From NCBI GenBank assembly GCA_030424545.1, contig JAUHWL010000010.1:1-64000 (forward strand): a stretch of DNA of 64,000 bases. The letters run 5' to 3'. Origin of the DNA: Bacteroidia bacterium (GTDB lineage Bacteria > Bacteroidota > Bacteroidia > Flavobacteriales > Schleiferiaceae). Shown piece after piece: positions 1 to 8,643 of the stretch. Position 1 is the stretch's first letter; each line of letters begins with the position of its first letter. A model generated the notes under the pieces. The model did not search any database, was not told the DNA's origin, and saw only the letters and a program-made list of their open reading frames with translations. The translations under genes were made by a program, and so were the position numbers.

Positions 1-1
1 T

Positions 2-127
2 TGGGATGGCACTAGCCAAGGTCAAGCATTGCCAGCAGGCGTTTACAGTTACCGCATTATTTATGCAAAACTGAAAGACGGCCCAAAAAACTATGAGCTT
101 TATGGTACGGTTAGTATTTTAAGATAA
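2..127 (+). CDS. C-terminus of a T9SS/gliding-type secreted protein (5' end outside window)
   Basis: Only the last 41 codons are present, in frame from the window edge to a TAA at 125-127. The peptide begins with Trp-Asp-Gly, continues through a Leu-Pro-Ala-Gly-Val-Tyr-Ser-Tyr core and ends in a Gly-Thr-Val-Ser-Ile-Leu-Arg strand. This is the signature of the gliding motility-associated (CHU_C / type B) sorting domain, which directs large secreted or surface proteins through the type IX system. The rest of the protein, and so its role, cannot be seen. It is convergent with thiL, from which it is separated by 58 bases. Confidence 0.75.
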   Translation, partial: WDGTSQGQALPAGVYSYRIIYAKLKDGPKNYELYGTVSILR

Positions 128-185
128 TTTTCACAAGAGTTGTAAGGCGTAGAGTTAATAGTAGAGCATGAATAACTCACACGCT

Positions 186-1250
186 CTATTTTTCTTCGCC
201 TTCTGATTCATCCAGCCCATTCCACCCGCGAGCGGTTAATTCTATAGCTTGTTCTGCTCTTGTTATTAGGTATGCACCTTCTTCGGCTTTGGTAATATGG
301 CCAATTACGGTAAGGCTGGGGTTGTGTTTAATTTTATCGTGATCTTCTATGGGGATGGTAAAAAGCAATTCGTAATCCTCCCCACCATTTAATGCCACCG
401 TTGTGCTGTTCATTTTAAATTCTTCGCACAAATTATAAACCGTTGGATCTATGGGGATGCGTTCTTCATAAATACGGCAGCCCACATTGCTGTTTTTGCA
501 GAGGTGTAAAATTTCAGAAGATAGGCCATCGCTAATGTCAATCATAGCGGTTGGTTTTGTTCCTAAGGCGGCCAATAGTTCAGGAATATCTTTTCGTGCC
601 TCGGGTTTTAATTGGCGTTCTAGCACGTACTCGTTTCCTTGAAGTTCGGGTTGCATATTAGGATTTACAAGAAAAACTTGTTTTTCGCGCTCTAATACTT
701 GTAAGCCCATGTAAGCGCCTCCAATGTCGCCACTCATTACAATTAAATCGGTTGCTTTTGCGCCTTTTCTGTAAACAACGTCTTCTTTTTTAGCCAACCC
801 GTTCGCGGTTAAGCTAAGCACCAAGCCACTATTGCTGGCTGTTGTATCGCCACCGGCTAAATCAACACCATACACTTGACAGGCCATTCTTATGCCAACG
901 TAAATTTCTTCTAGCGCTTCTACCGGAAAACGATTGCTTGCGGCAAGTGCAACATAAAGTTGCGTGGGTTTGCCATTCATGGCATAGATGTCAGAAAAAT
1001 TAACCACGGCAGCTTTGTAGCCTAGGTGCTTTAGCGGCACGTAGCTCAAGTCAAAATGGATGCCTTCTATCAGCATATCGGTACTTGTTAAAACTACGTT
1101 TTCTCCCGGGTCCATCACGGCAGCGTCATCGCCAATGCCTGTTAAGGTAGAGGGGTTTTTAAGTTTTATATTTTCAGTAAGTAGGTCTATTAAACCAAAT
1201 TCGCCCAAACTAGAAATGGGCGTGCGCTGTGGATTTTTGTCTTCGAACAT
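186..1250 (-). CDS. thiL: thiamine-monophosphate kinase ThiL
   Basis: ThiL phosphorylates thiamine monophosphate to the cofactor thiamine diphosphate, using ATP, in the cytoplasm. The protein has the AIR-synthase-related kinase layout: the Gly-Ile-Gly-Asp-Asp-Ala-Ala motif at residues 38-44, which binds Mg-ATP, a Gly-Gly-Asp-Thr-Thr motif at 133-137, and a late Gly-Gly-Glu-Asp-Tyr-Glu-Leu segment. The frame is open for 18 more codons upstream, but I take the Met-Phe-Glu-Asp start at 1250 (354 aa), because family members begin just before the Ser-Leu-Gly-Glu-Phe-Gly helix. The extra upstream residues look like translated spacer. No other thiamine gene lies nearby and no TPP riboswitch was seen. 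The first 46 codons have a decayed copy at 2189-2338. Confidence 0.93.
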   Translation of the reverse strand: MFEDKNPQRTPISSLGEFGLIDLLTENIKLKNPSTLTGIGDDAAVMDPGENVVLTSTDMLIEGIHFDLSYVPLKHLGYKAAVVNFSDIYAMNGKPTQLYVALAASNRFPVEALEEIYVGIRMACQVYGVDLAGGDTTASNSGLVLSLTANGLAKKEDVVYRKGAKATDLIVMSGDIGGAYMGLQVLEREKQVFLVNPNMQPELQGNEYVLERQLKPEARKDIPELLAALGTKPTAMIDISDGLSSEILHLCKNSNVGCRIYEERIPIDPTVYNLCEEFKMNSTTVALNGGEDYELLFTIPIEDHDKIKHNPSLTVIGHITKAEEGAYLITRAEQAIELTARGWNGLDESEGEEK

Positions 1251-1435
1251 GGCGCGAAAATACGGGGGAAATTTTGAAAGAAAAGAAATCGATAAATCAA
1301 TCATTAAAAATCATTTTCGACAAAAAGTTACATTTACTGTTATGAGCAATTTGAGTTAATACGGACTTTACATCGTTGTATTAGTATGTGATGGTCAAAT
1401 TGTAGATTCCGAACTTTTTATCAAACAATAGCTAT

Positions 1436-2086
1436 ATGAAAACTATAATCCTCTTTTTTGCTTTTTCAATTTGTTCCATAGGTATCAATGCACAATCTGT
1501 TGATTCAGTTATTGTGCATTATAATGCGAGTAACCAAAACCTTAATGTGCAGGTATACGGACGCGTTTTTATTTTTGATTTTGAAGCTTTAAAAAGTATA
1601 AATCAAGTAATAAAAAATGATACGATTGTTGTTGAAATGGATTTTAGACCCTGTAGCCCTTGGCAAACGGTTGCACCGTACGACACCAATTTTGATGTGC
1701 AGTTAAACGGAATGTCCGCAGGACCGAAGGTGCTTGCTGTACATGCGTTTATATTACCCGATTTAGATACAACCTGCTACTATTTGCCCGCTAGAACGAA
1801 AAGTGATTCAAAGTATGTTCCATTCAATATTCCCATTGGCTTAACTGAAGAGCACATTGAGAAAATCAACATCTACCCAAACCCAAGCAACGGGTACTTT
1901 TTTGTTGATGTTCAAACTACTGAAAAAATAAATTTCGCAGTATATTCTGCCACGGGGCGTTTAATAATACAGAATGTGTTACCAGAAAGTAAGCAAATAA
2001 GCCTCGAACAATTTCAATCTGGCGTGTATTTTCTTCGTTTAAAAATCGGAGAAAACCATTTCTTTCATAAAATTATTATGCAGTAA
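1436..2086 (+). CDS. small T9SS-exported protein of unknown function
   Basis: This 216-residue protein starts with a lysine followed by a hydrophobic stretch that ends at Ala-Gln around residue 20, a typical signal peptide. The last ~70 residues, from the Ile-Tyr-Pro-Asn-Pro-Ser motif at about 146-151 onward, form a type A T9SS sorting domain. The ~120 residues between match no family I recognise. They are rich in beta-strand residues and Asp/Asn, and have one Cys-containing patch near residue 75 and another near 113. The gene lies between thiL and a decayed duplicate of thiL's start, so it may have arrived with, or caused, that duplication. No clear terminator follows it. Confidence 0.7.
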   Translation: MKTIILFFAFSICSIGINAQSVDSVIVHYNASNQNLNVQVYGRVFIFDFEALKSINQVIKNDTIVVEMDFRPCSPWQTVAPYDTNFDVQLNGMSAGPKVLAVHAFILPDLDTTCYYLPARTKSDSKYVPFNIPIGLTEEHIEKINIYPNPSNGYFFVDVQTTEKINFAVYSATGRLIIQNVLPESKQISLEQFQSGVYFLRLKIGENHFFHKIIMQ

Positions 2087-2188
2087 ACTTTATTGAGATG
2101 CAACATTTTTTGTTACTAGAGGATTACTGTTTTTAATGTTATTTCTTATACAATATAGAATCGTATTTCCACAAAGTATTCCAATTAA

Positions 2189-2338
2189 ATCACGGCAACA
2201 TCATCGCCAATGCCTGTTTAGATAGAAGGATTTTTCTGTCTTATATTTTCAATAAGTAGGTCTATTTAACCAAATTCGCCCAAGCTAGAAATGGGCGTGC
2301 GCTGTGGATTTTTATCTTCAAACATGGCGCGAAAATAC
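2189..2338 (-). pseudogene. decayed partial duplicate of the thiL 5' end
   Basis: These 150 bases align without gaps to 1114-1263, the first 46 codons of thiL plus 13 bases upstream. By hand count there are about 14 differences (roughly 91% identity), most of them G-to-A on the plus strand. Read on the minus strand it keeps the Met-Phe-Glu-Asp start, but codon 20, Leu in thiL, is a TAA stop, so it cannot make ThiL. It occupies most of the otherwise gene-free stretch 2087-2430 (344 bases). The rest of that stretch shows nothing I can name. Confidence 0.88.
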
Positions 2339-2430
2339 AGCGGATTTCGCGAAGTGTAAAACGGTTGGAGTAGGTTTAGGAAACAGTACGGTAAGGAGGA
2401 AAGAATAGTTTACTTTTTGTTGTAACTCGC

Positions 2431-5238
2431 TTATTGCGTTAAAATAAATGCAGCCCATTTTAAAGGTTCTTCGGGATAAGTTTTTTGCATGCTGCGTTGG
2501 GTGGCAATAAATGCTTGGCGGATGTTTTTTTGTTGAAATAAATGCTGATAAAAAAGTTGCATAAACTCGGCTGTTTCTTGGTCGGGCACTTGCCATAAAC
2601 TTGCCATAATGTAGTTGGCTCCAGCCATTTTAAATGCGCGCTGCAAGCCGTAAACGCCTTCGCTTTGGTCAATATCTCCCAGGCCAGTTTGGCAGGCGCT
2701 TAACGTTACCAACTGTGTGTTGCGTAAATCTTTCATGCTTATTTCTGCAGCGGTTAAAATGCCGTCTGTTTGGTCTATGGCATCTGCCGTTTTGTGCCAC
2801 TGTTGGTTGGCTTTAGAAAGTAAAATTCCGTTGCGTAGCAAAGGGTCTTCGGCTGTTTGAAAAATAGAATATCCCTTTGTTGCATTGGGTTTGAGGCGTT
2901 TTTCTGGAAAGAAAAATCCGTGCGTAGCGATATGAAAAACATCACAGTTTTCCATGAATGGGTTTAATTTTTCTTCTGTGGCGCTATAGCCCTCAACCAC
3001 ATTTACCGTTAGGTTTTTACCTTGTAAAGAGTTTGCAATTTCATCAATTTCTTTTTTTGTGCCGGGTAAATAATCCCAGCCAAAAACGGCATTGTTGGTT
3101 GTAGATTGAGGCGAGTACAGCCCAAATTCTACACCTCCTACCAACAACACATAATCTATATTTTTTGCTGATTGGTTTTGCACCAAACTTCTAAGACTTA
3201 TGTATTGGTAAAGTTGGTACTGGTGGCAAAGCTCTTCGTTTTGTTGCTGATAAAGTGCAGCAAACGGAATTTGATGCAGCAGTCCTGAAGGTACAAAATG
3301 AAGTTTTTTTGTGTTTGCCAACGATTCTTCTATCGGAGAAATAAGCAACGCGTAAAACTGATTTAAAGCGGAATTTTCTATAGTTTCTACAGCTCCGGCT
3401 CCGCGATACGCGTACAAATGATCGGGTTTTGTTTGGCGTTGCACATGTCTTAAATCGGCTTCGGAACACACATATAAAAATGTTGGTGTTTTCTGTTTGG
3501 CCGAAAAAACGTATGCTGCGTAAATGGTGCTGTCGGTCCATTTTTGGCCATTGTGAAACCTAAAGTCACTATAAATAATGGCGGTTTCATCTTTCGCTAA
3601 TTTTTTACGAATCTGGTCTGCAGTAGCAAATAGAAATTTATCGCCATCGTTTTGGGCGTACATGCGCGCAATAGTTCTCTCAGCTTTTGTAAGTGCCACG
3701 CGCAAGCTGTCTTGTTTTTTCCAGTTCAGGTCGCTTTCTTTTGCTTGGTTCCATTCTACATAAATTCGCTCATAAGTTTCGAGTAAATTTTTAGCCTCTG
3801 TCGATTGCATGGCGCGCACATCTTGAAGAACGTGGCTGGCACTGGCCAGAACGGTTCCGTTTAAACTAAGCAGTAAATTGGCGTTAGATAAAATTAATTC
3901 GGCAGAAAACTCTGGATATTGCAAAGCAAAAGATTGGTTAACTTCTAAGATGTGGTAGGTATCGTAGATAAATTTTTTCTTTTCGGCTTCGGTGCCAAAT
4001 TGCAAGATTTCTTGCAGGTCTTTTTGCAGGTTTTTGTTGGCTACAATTTTTAACGCTGCTGCTTTTTCGGGCTGGTTGCTTGCAGCTAAAACCGATGCTA
4101 AACTTCGGGTGAAAAGGGCGTAAAGCTGGCTGTCTGCTCCGTAGCGCTCTTCAGAAATGTTTCGCGATTGTTGCAGCAATTTCTCTGCTTGTTCTGTCTG
4201 CCCCATTTCTAAAAGTAAAAGCCCCATGTTGTTGGCTTTTTCAAGGTAATCAGGATGGGTTGTGCCTTTAATTTGCGCCACAAGATTCATAGATTGCTGC
4301 AACACTGTTGCAGCTTCGGTAAGGTTACCTTGTGTTTCTAAAACCTGCGATTTTGTATTTAACAAAGTTGCTTTTAACAACTGTTGGCTGGGCGTAGGAA
4401 TTTTAAGGAGCCGCAACGCACGGCTAACATCTGTTTGTGTGGCCGAGTAAAAAGCCAATTTAAAATTGTAAATAGACCGGTTGCTTAATTTTTGGGCAAA
4501 AGAAAAGGTGTTGGTGTCGCCCTTATTTTGGTAAATGTTAATGGCTTCGTCTAGGAGCACAAGTGCCCGTTGGGTCTGGCCAATATCGCCATATAAAGTA
4601 GCCAGATTAGAAAGAATTACGGGGTAATAATTGTGCGTTTTGCCAAATTGTAATTGACAAAACTCTAGCGCTTTGTCGTAGTTGGTCATGGCATCGTTTA
4701 GTTGGCCACGGTCTTGGTTTAAGTCGGCTAAGTTGTTGTAGGCAGAAATAAGTTCGTCTGCGCTGTTTGGTGCCAATTTTAAAACACTTATTGCGTGTGT
4801 ATAAGCCATTTCGGCCGAGTCTAATTGCAAGAGATCTTGATGTATAGAGCCAACTAAATTTAGTGTTTCGCCATTTTGTGTAGAATATTCTCCGAATTGT
4901 TTTTTAGCCAAACGCTGACTTTTGTGCATGTATTTTTTAGCGCTATCTAATTGATCCACATTTTTATACGCTTTGGCCAAAATGCTTACCATAACGTAAT
5001 ACATCTGGTGGTGGCGCTGTGTTGCGGTGGCCTGTATGTAAACTTTTTGAGCAAAAGGCAGGGCTTCTTCGTATTCGCCAAGCTCGGTGTAATAGATAAA
5101 ATTTTCTAGTAAATCGTTTATGTTTTCTTGCTGTGCTTGTAATGTTGGGGTAATTCCCCAACCGCAAAAAGCAAATAGGAAAATAAAAAGAGTTTTAATC
5201 AGAGGTTTGTTTAGATGCATAACCTTGCATTTCTTCAT
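2431..5238 (-). CDS. secreted TPR-CHAT domain protein (caspase-like peptidase fold)
   Basis: This 935-residue protein has an N-terminal signal peptide, basic then hydrophobic, ending near Leu-Gln-Ala-Gln at about residue 36. Tetratricopeptide repeats follow from roughly 40 to 420, then a long helical linker, and a C-terminal CHAT domain from about 600. CHAT is a caspase/separase-related cysteine peptidase fold. The expected catalytic pair is visible: His773 in a His-Ile-Ala-Thr-His-Gly context and Cys849 in Ser-Ala-Cys-Gln-Thr-Gly. Many CHAT proteins with TPRs are cytoplasmic and act in regulated proteolysis or cell-suicide systems; this one appears exported, so its substrate is unknown. A second Met at residue 7 could also be the start. 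No partner gene of a known CHAT system is adjacent. Confidence 0.85.
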   Translation of the reverse strand: MKKCKVMHLNKPLIKTLFIFLFAFCGWGITPTLQAQQENINDLLENFIYYTELGEYEEALPFAQKVYIQATATQRHHQMYYVMVSILAKAYKNVDQLDSAKKYMHKSQRLAKKQFGEYSTQNGETLNLVGSIHQDLLQLDSAEMAYTHAISVLKLAPNSADELISAYNNLADLNQDRGQLNDAMTNYDKALEFCQLQFGKTHNYYPVILSNLATLYGDIGQTQRALVLLDEAINIYQNKGDTNTFSFAQKLSNRSIYNFKLAFYSATQTDVSRALRLLKIPTPSQQLLKATLLNTKSQVLETQGNLTEAATVLQQSMNLVAQIKGTTHPDYLEKANNMGLLLLEMGQTEQAEKLLQQSRNISEERYGADSQLYALFTRSLASVLAASNQPEKAAALKIVANKNLQKDLQEILQFGTEAEKKKFIYDTYHILEVNQSFALQYPEFSAELILSNANLLLSLNGTVLASASHVLQDVRAMQSTEAKNLLETYERIYVEWNQAKESDLNWKKQDSLRVALTKAERTIARMYAQNDGDKFLFATADQIRKKLAKDETAIIYSDFRFHNGQKWTDSTIYAAYVFSAKQKTPTFLYVCSEADLRHVQRQTKPDHLYAYRGAGAVETIENSALNQFYALLISPIEESLANTKKLHFVPSGLLHQIPFAALYQQQNEELCHQYQLYQYISLRSLVQNQSAKNIDYVLLVGGVEFGLYSPQSTTNNAVFGWDYLPGTKKEIDEIANSLQGKNLTVNVVEGYSATEEKLNPFMENCDVFHIATHGFFFPEKRLKPNATKGYSIFQTAEDPLLRNGILLSKANQQWHKTADAIDQTDGILTAAEISMKDLRNTQLVTLSACQTGLGDIDQSEGVYGLQRAFKMAGANYIMASLWQVPDQETAEFMQLFYQHLFQQKNIRQAFIATQRSMQKTYPEEPLKWAAFILTQ

Positions 5239-5495
5239 AATTGGTTACCAAAACAAAATAAACAATTAGAATGCCAGAAATAAAATTTTTTGGTGGCATT
5301 GCCTGTGGTAGTGGCAGACGCTTTGGTTGTGTACAGAAACACATTTCTTTTTTATACCGAGATTAGGTTGGATTTCATCGCGCGTTAGCCGCATAAAAAT
5401 TAAGGTTGGTGAACTAAATAGAACACTTTCTTTTTCACGAACATATCGCAGTGCAATCTGTTTATTAAATCAATGGCTGTCTGCAATGTAGATGT

Positions 5496-5503
5496 TATCT
5501 TTG
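5496..5503 (+). promoter_or_regulatory. candidate -7 promoter box for the suf operon
   Basis: The octamer TATCTTTG matches the Bacteroidota sigma-A -7 consensus TAnnTTTG and lies 31 bases before the sufA start codon. No clean TTG -33 box is seen at the usual distance, so the assignment is tentative. The 296-base spacer 5239-5534 between the divergent CHAT gene and sufA holds nothing else I can recognise. Confidence 0.4.
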
Positions 5504-5534
5504 CCGGTTGATATTTAGAACTAATCTAAATTAC

Positions 5535-5864
5535 ATGATAAAAGTTTCAGAAACAGCAAAAAACAAAGTTATTTCTCTGTTGCAAGAGGAAGGTAAATCT
5601 TTGGAAAATAGCTACGTACGCGTTAGCGTGGCCAGTGGCGGTTGCTCGGGTTTGTCTTATAAAATGGACATTGTAGAGCAAGCGCAAGAAGGCGATAAAG
5701 AAGTGGTTGATCAAGGCGTTCGGATTTTGGTTGACAAAAAAAGCTTGTTGTACTTAATTGGCACCACGCTAGAATATTCTGGTGGGTTAAACGGAAAAGG
5801 CTTTGCGTTTAACAACCCAAATGCTAGTCGTACTTGCGGCTGCGGAGAGAGCTTCGCGGTCTAA
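5535..5864 (+). CDS. sufA: A-type iron-sulfur carrier protein (SufA/IscA/ErpA family)
   Basis: A-type carriers accept Fe-S clusters from the SufBCD scaffold and pass them to apoproteins in the cytoplasm. The 109-residue product has the three conserved cluster-binding cysteines: Cys37 in Gly-Gly-Cys-Ser-Gly and Cys101/Cys103 in the C-terminal Cys-Gly-Cys-Gly-Glu-Ser-Phe. The frame is open nine codons further upstream, but the Met at 5535 places the family's N-terminal helix correctly. It is the first gene of the suf operon. Four bases after its stop codon, a heptad repeat begins that belongs to the inserted four-helix-bundle cassette. Whether it is best called sufA or erpA cannot be decided from sequence alone. 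Confidence 0.9.
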   Translation: MIKVSETAKNKVISLLQEEGKSLENSYVRVSVASGGCSGLSYKMDIVEQAQEGDKEVVDQGVRILVDKKSLLYLIGTTLEYSGGLNGKGFAFNNPNASRTCGCGESFAV

Positions 5865-5867
5865 CAG

Positions 5868-5898
5868 GTTGAAGGTTAAATGTTGAACGTTTAAGGTT
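5868..5898 (+). repeat. left heptad repeat of the four-helix-bundle cassette
   Basis: The 31 bases consist of four copies of the degenerate heptamer GTTNAAN followed by GTT. They begin four bases after the sufA stop and end directly against the ATG of the S23-type gene. The repeat at 6332-6362 is the same array in inverted orientation; aligned as reverse complements the two arrays agree at about 23 of 31 positions, with every invariant base of the heptamer kept. The two arms could pair in RNA across the whole gene. Confidence 0.85.
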
Positions 5899-6330
5899 AT
5901 GGCAGCAATCAAACGATTTGAAGATATAGAATCATGGCAGCTGGCACGCGTTTTTTGCCAGTGGCTTTTTGGGTTGATGGAGTCCTCGCCACTAATAAAT
6001 GATTTCGCTTTAAAAAATCAAATCGACCGTTCTTCAGGTTCTATTATGGACAATATTGCCGAAGGATTTGAACGCAACGGTAACCGAGAATTTATTCAAT
6101 ATTTAAGCACAGCAAAGGCAAGTTGTGGCGAAGTTCGCTCGCAATTGTACCGGATTTTTGACCGAAAATATGTTGGTCAAGATGAGTTTGAGAAGAAAAG
6201 AGAGGAACTAGAAATTATTTCGAAAAAGATAAGTGGCCTGATGTATTATTTAAAACAGGCCGAACAAAAGGGTTGGAAGTTTATGGAAGATTCTGCAGAA
6301 TATGGCACTACAGAAAACACCATTGGTTAA
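5899..6330 (+). CDS. four-helix-bundle protein, S23 / 23S rRNA intervening-sequence family
   Basis: This 143-residue protein is predicted to be all helical. It matches the four-helix-bundle family first found in 23S rRNA intervening sequences (S23/IVP), related to the Avd accessory protein of diversity-generating retroelements. Recognisable parts are the Phe-Glu-Asp-Ile-Glu-Ser-Trp-Gln opening, the Gln-Ile-Asp-Arg-Ser-Ser-Gly-Ser-Ile helix near residue 42, and the Asn-Ile-Ala-Glu-Gly-Phe-Glu-Arg motif near 53-60. Its biochemical role is not known. It sits between sufA and sufB, where the pathway has no need for it, and is bracketed tightly by inverted GTTNAAN heptad arrays. This suggests an inserted unit rather than a suf component. 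Confidence 0.85.
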   Translation: MAAIKRFEDIESWQLARVFCQWLFGLMESSPLINDFALKNQIDRSSGSIMDNIAEGFERNGNREFIQYLSTAKASCGEVRSQLYRIFDRKYVGQDEFEKKREELEIISKKISGLMYYLKQAEQKGWKFMEDSAEYGTTENTIG

Positions 6331-6331
6331 C

Positions 6332-6362
6332 AACTTTGAACATTCAACTTTAAACATTGAAC
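6332..6362 (+). repeat. right heptad repeat of the four-helix-bundle cassette
   Basis: Four copies of AACNTTN plus AAC, the reverse complement of the GTTNAAN array at 5868-5898, start one base after the stop of the S23-type gene. They end nine bases before the sufB start codon. Confidence 0.85.
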
Positions 6363-6371
6363 AACTAGCGC

Positions 6372-7805
6372 ATGAGCGATATACTTGATAAAGTAACCCA
6401 GAGCGAATACAAATACGGATTCACAACAGATATAGAATCTGATCAGGCCCCTGTGGGATTAAATGAAGACATTATTCGTTTAATTTCTCACAAGAAAGAA
6501 GAGCCCGAATGGATGCTTGATTGGCGCCTAAAAGCGTTTGAAATTTGGAAACAAATGGATGAACCCAATTGGGCAAACGTAACGTACGAAAAGCCAAGTT
6601 TTCAAGACATTATCTACTATTCGGCTCCGAAAAAGAAAAAGGAATTAGCCAGCTTAGATGAGGTTGATCCGGAATTGCTAAAAACATTTGCCAAGCTGGG
6701 CATTAACATAGAAGAGCAAAAACGCCTAACAGGTGTGGCCATGGATGTTGTGGTAGATTCTGTTTCGGTGGCCACCACTTTTAAAGCCAAATTAAAAGAG
6801 CTGGGCATTATTTTTTGCAGCATGAGCGAAGCCATAAAAGAATATCCTGATATGGTAAAAAAATACATCGGGACAGTGGTGCCAAGAACAGATAATTTTT
6901 ATGCTGCGCTAAACTCGGCCGTATTTACCGATGGAAGTTTTTGCTACATCCCCAAAGGGGTAAAATGCCCCGTAGAATTGTCTACCTATTTTAGAATTAA
7001 CGAAGCCGGAACTGGCCAGTTTGAACGCACCCTTTTGGTGGCAGATAAAGGCAGTTACGTAAGTTATTTAGAAGGTTGCACCGCGCCACAGCGCGATGAA
7101 AACCAGCTTCACGCAGCCGTAGTAGAGCTAATTGCGCTAGATGATGCCGAAATAAAATACAGTACCGTACAAAATTGGTACCCCGGAAATGCCGAAGGAA
7201 AAGGTGGTGTTTTCAACTTTGTAACCAAGCGCGGTGTGTGCGAGCGCAACGCCAAAATTAGCTGGACACAAGTAGAAACCGGAAGTGCCGTAACCTGGAA
7301 ATACCCCAGCTGTATCTTAAAAGGAGACAACAGCGTGGGCGAATTTTACTCGGTTGCCGTAACCAACAATTACCAGCAAGCCGATACCGGAACCAAGATG
7401 ATTCATTTGGGTAAAAACACCAAAAGCACCATCATCTCAAAAGGAATATCGGCAGGAAAAAGCCACAACAGCTACCGCGGTTTGGTAAAAATGGGGCCAC
7501 GTGCCGATAAAGCCAGAAACTTTAGCCAATGCGACAGTATGTTGATGGGCGATCGTTGCGGAGCACACACGTTTCCGTACATCGAAATACAAAACAAAAG
7601 CGCCAAGTTAGAGCACGAGGCCACCACAAGTAAAATTGGTGAGGACCAACTTTTTTACTGTAATCAACGAGGTATAGGTACCGAAGAAGCCATCGCACTT
7701 ATTGTAAACGGTTTCTGTAAAGATGTGTTAAACCAACTGCCCATGGAGTTTGCTGTAGAAGCGCAAAAGCTGCTAGAAGTAAGCTTAGAAGGAAGCGTAG
7801 GGTAA
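6372..7805 (+). CDS. sufB: Fe-S cluster scaffold subunit SufB
   Basis: SufB forms the SufBC2D complex, on which sulfur from SufS/SufE and iron are built into a cluster. The 477-residue length and full-length similarity to bacterial and plastid SufB are clear, from the N-terminal Tyr-Lys-Tyr-Gly-Phe-Thr-Thr segment through the Tyr-Leu-Glu-Gly-Cys-Thr-Ala-Pro region to the beta-helix core and the C-terminal Tyr-Cys-Asn-Gln-Arg-Gly segment. An 82-base spacer precedes sufC. The native link to sufA is interrupted by the S23-type cassette, but the sufB frame is intact. Confidence 0.96.
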   Translation: MSDILDKVTQSEYKYGFTTDIESDQAPVGLNEDIIRLISHKKEEPEWMLDWRLKAFEIWKQMDEPNWANVTYEKPSFQDIIYYSAPKKKKELASLDEVDPELLKTFAKLGINIEEQKRLTGVAMDVVVDSVSVATTFKAKLKELGIIFCSMSEAIKEYPDMVKKYIGTVVPRTDNFYAALNSAVFTDGSFCYIPKGVKCPVELSTYFRINEAGTGQFERTLLVADKGSYVSYLEGCTAPQRDENQLHAAVVELIALDDAEIKYSTVQNWYPGNAEGKGGVFNFVTKRGVCERNAKISWTQVETGSAVTWKYPSCILKGDNSVGEFYSVAVTNNYQQADTGTKMIHLGKNTKSTIISKGISAGKSHNSYRGLVKMGPRADKARNFSQCDSMLMGDRCGAHTFPYIEIQNKSAKLEHEATTSKIGEDQLFYCNQRGIGTEEAIALIVNGFCKDVLNQLPMEFAVEAQKLLEVSLEGSVG

Positions 7806-7887
7806 AGAGATATAATGATGAGGCCTAAACATAATTTGTTTGGAAGGCAAACGTAAAAACATAAGAGATACAATTTAAAAATTTGAT

Positions 7888-8643
7888 ATGCTTACCATAA
7901 AAGACCTGCACGCAGGAATAGAAAAAAACGAGATATTAAAAGGAGTAAATCTACAGGTTAAACCAGGCGAAGTGCACGCTATTATGGGTCCTAACGGTTC
8001 TGGAAAAAGTACATTGAGCAGCGTTATTACCGGCCGTGAGCAATATGAAGTTTCAAAAGGAAGCATCGATTTTATGGGCGAAGATTTATTAGATTTTGAT
8101 CCCGAAGAACGCGCACACAAAGGCATCTTTTTATCGTTTCAATATCCGGTAGAAATTCCGGGTGTAACCGTAAGTAACTTCTTAAAAACGGCCATTAATG
8201 AAACGCGCAAAGCACAAGGCCTGGAGCCCATGCCGGCTAAAGATATGCTGAAGAAAATGCGCGAGAAAATGAATTTGCTAGAAATGGACAAAGGATTTTT
8301 AAGTCGCAGCTTAAATGAAGGCTTTTCAGGTGGGGAGAAAAAACGCAACGAAATTTTTCAGATGGCCATGCTAGAACCCAAATTGGCCATTCTAGACGAA
8401 ACAGATTCTGGATTAGATATTGATGCCTTGCGCATTGTTGCCAATGGCGTAAATAAATTGCGTAGTGCCGATAATGCCGTGATTTTAATAACACATTACC
8501 AACGCCTTTTGGATTATATAAAACCAGATTTTGTTCATGTTTTATGGAATGGAAAAATTGTGCGTAGTGGCGATAAATCACTGGCACTGGAGCTTGAAGA
8601 AAAAGGTTATGATTGGTTAAAAACGGAAACACTCGCACAATAA
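7888..8643 (+). CDS. sufC: Fe-S assembly ATPase SufC
   Basis: SufC is the ABC-type ATPase of the SufBC2D scaffold; it drives conformational change rather than membrane transport. The 251-residue product shows the Walker A motif Gly-Pro-Asn-Gly-Ser-Gly-Lys-Ser-Thr at 34-42, the ABC signature Phe-Ser-Gly-Gly-Glu at 146-150, Walker B with its catalytic Glu ending at 171, and the switch His203. No membrane segment is present. Its TAA shares one base with the ATG of sufD (TAATG), so the two are probably translationally coupled. Confidence 0.96.
   Translation: MLTIKDLHAGIEKNEILKGVNLQVKPGEVHAIMGPNGSGKSTLSSVITGREQYEVSKGSIDFMGEDLLDFDPEERAHKGIFLSFQYPVEIPGVTVSNFLKTAINETRKAQGLEPMPAKDMLKKMREKMNLLEMDKGFLSRSLNEGFSGGEKKRNEIFQMAMLEPKLAILDETDSGLDIDALRIVANGVNKLRSADNAVILITHYQRLLDYIKPDFVHVLWNGKIVRSGDKSLALELEEKGYDWLKTETLAQ

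Noticed and set aside
1060-1359. A 99-codon plus-strand reading frame
   Set aside because: It is antisense to thiL and its codon use mirrors the real gene.
2318-2596. A 92-codon minus-strand reading frame across the thiL remnant
   Set aside because: It overlaps the well-supported CHAT gene and starts nowhere near a conserved protein.
5868-6362. The S23-type gene as a true 23S rRNA intervening sequence
   Set aside because: The flanks are sufA and sufB coding sequence; no rRNA is present in the window.
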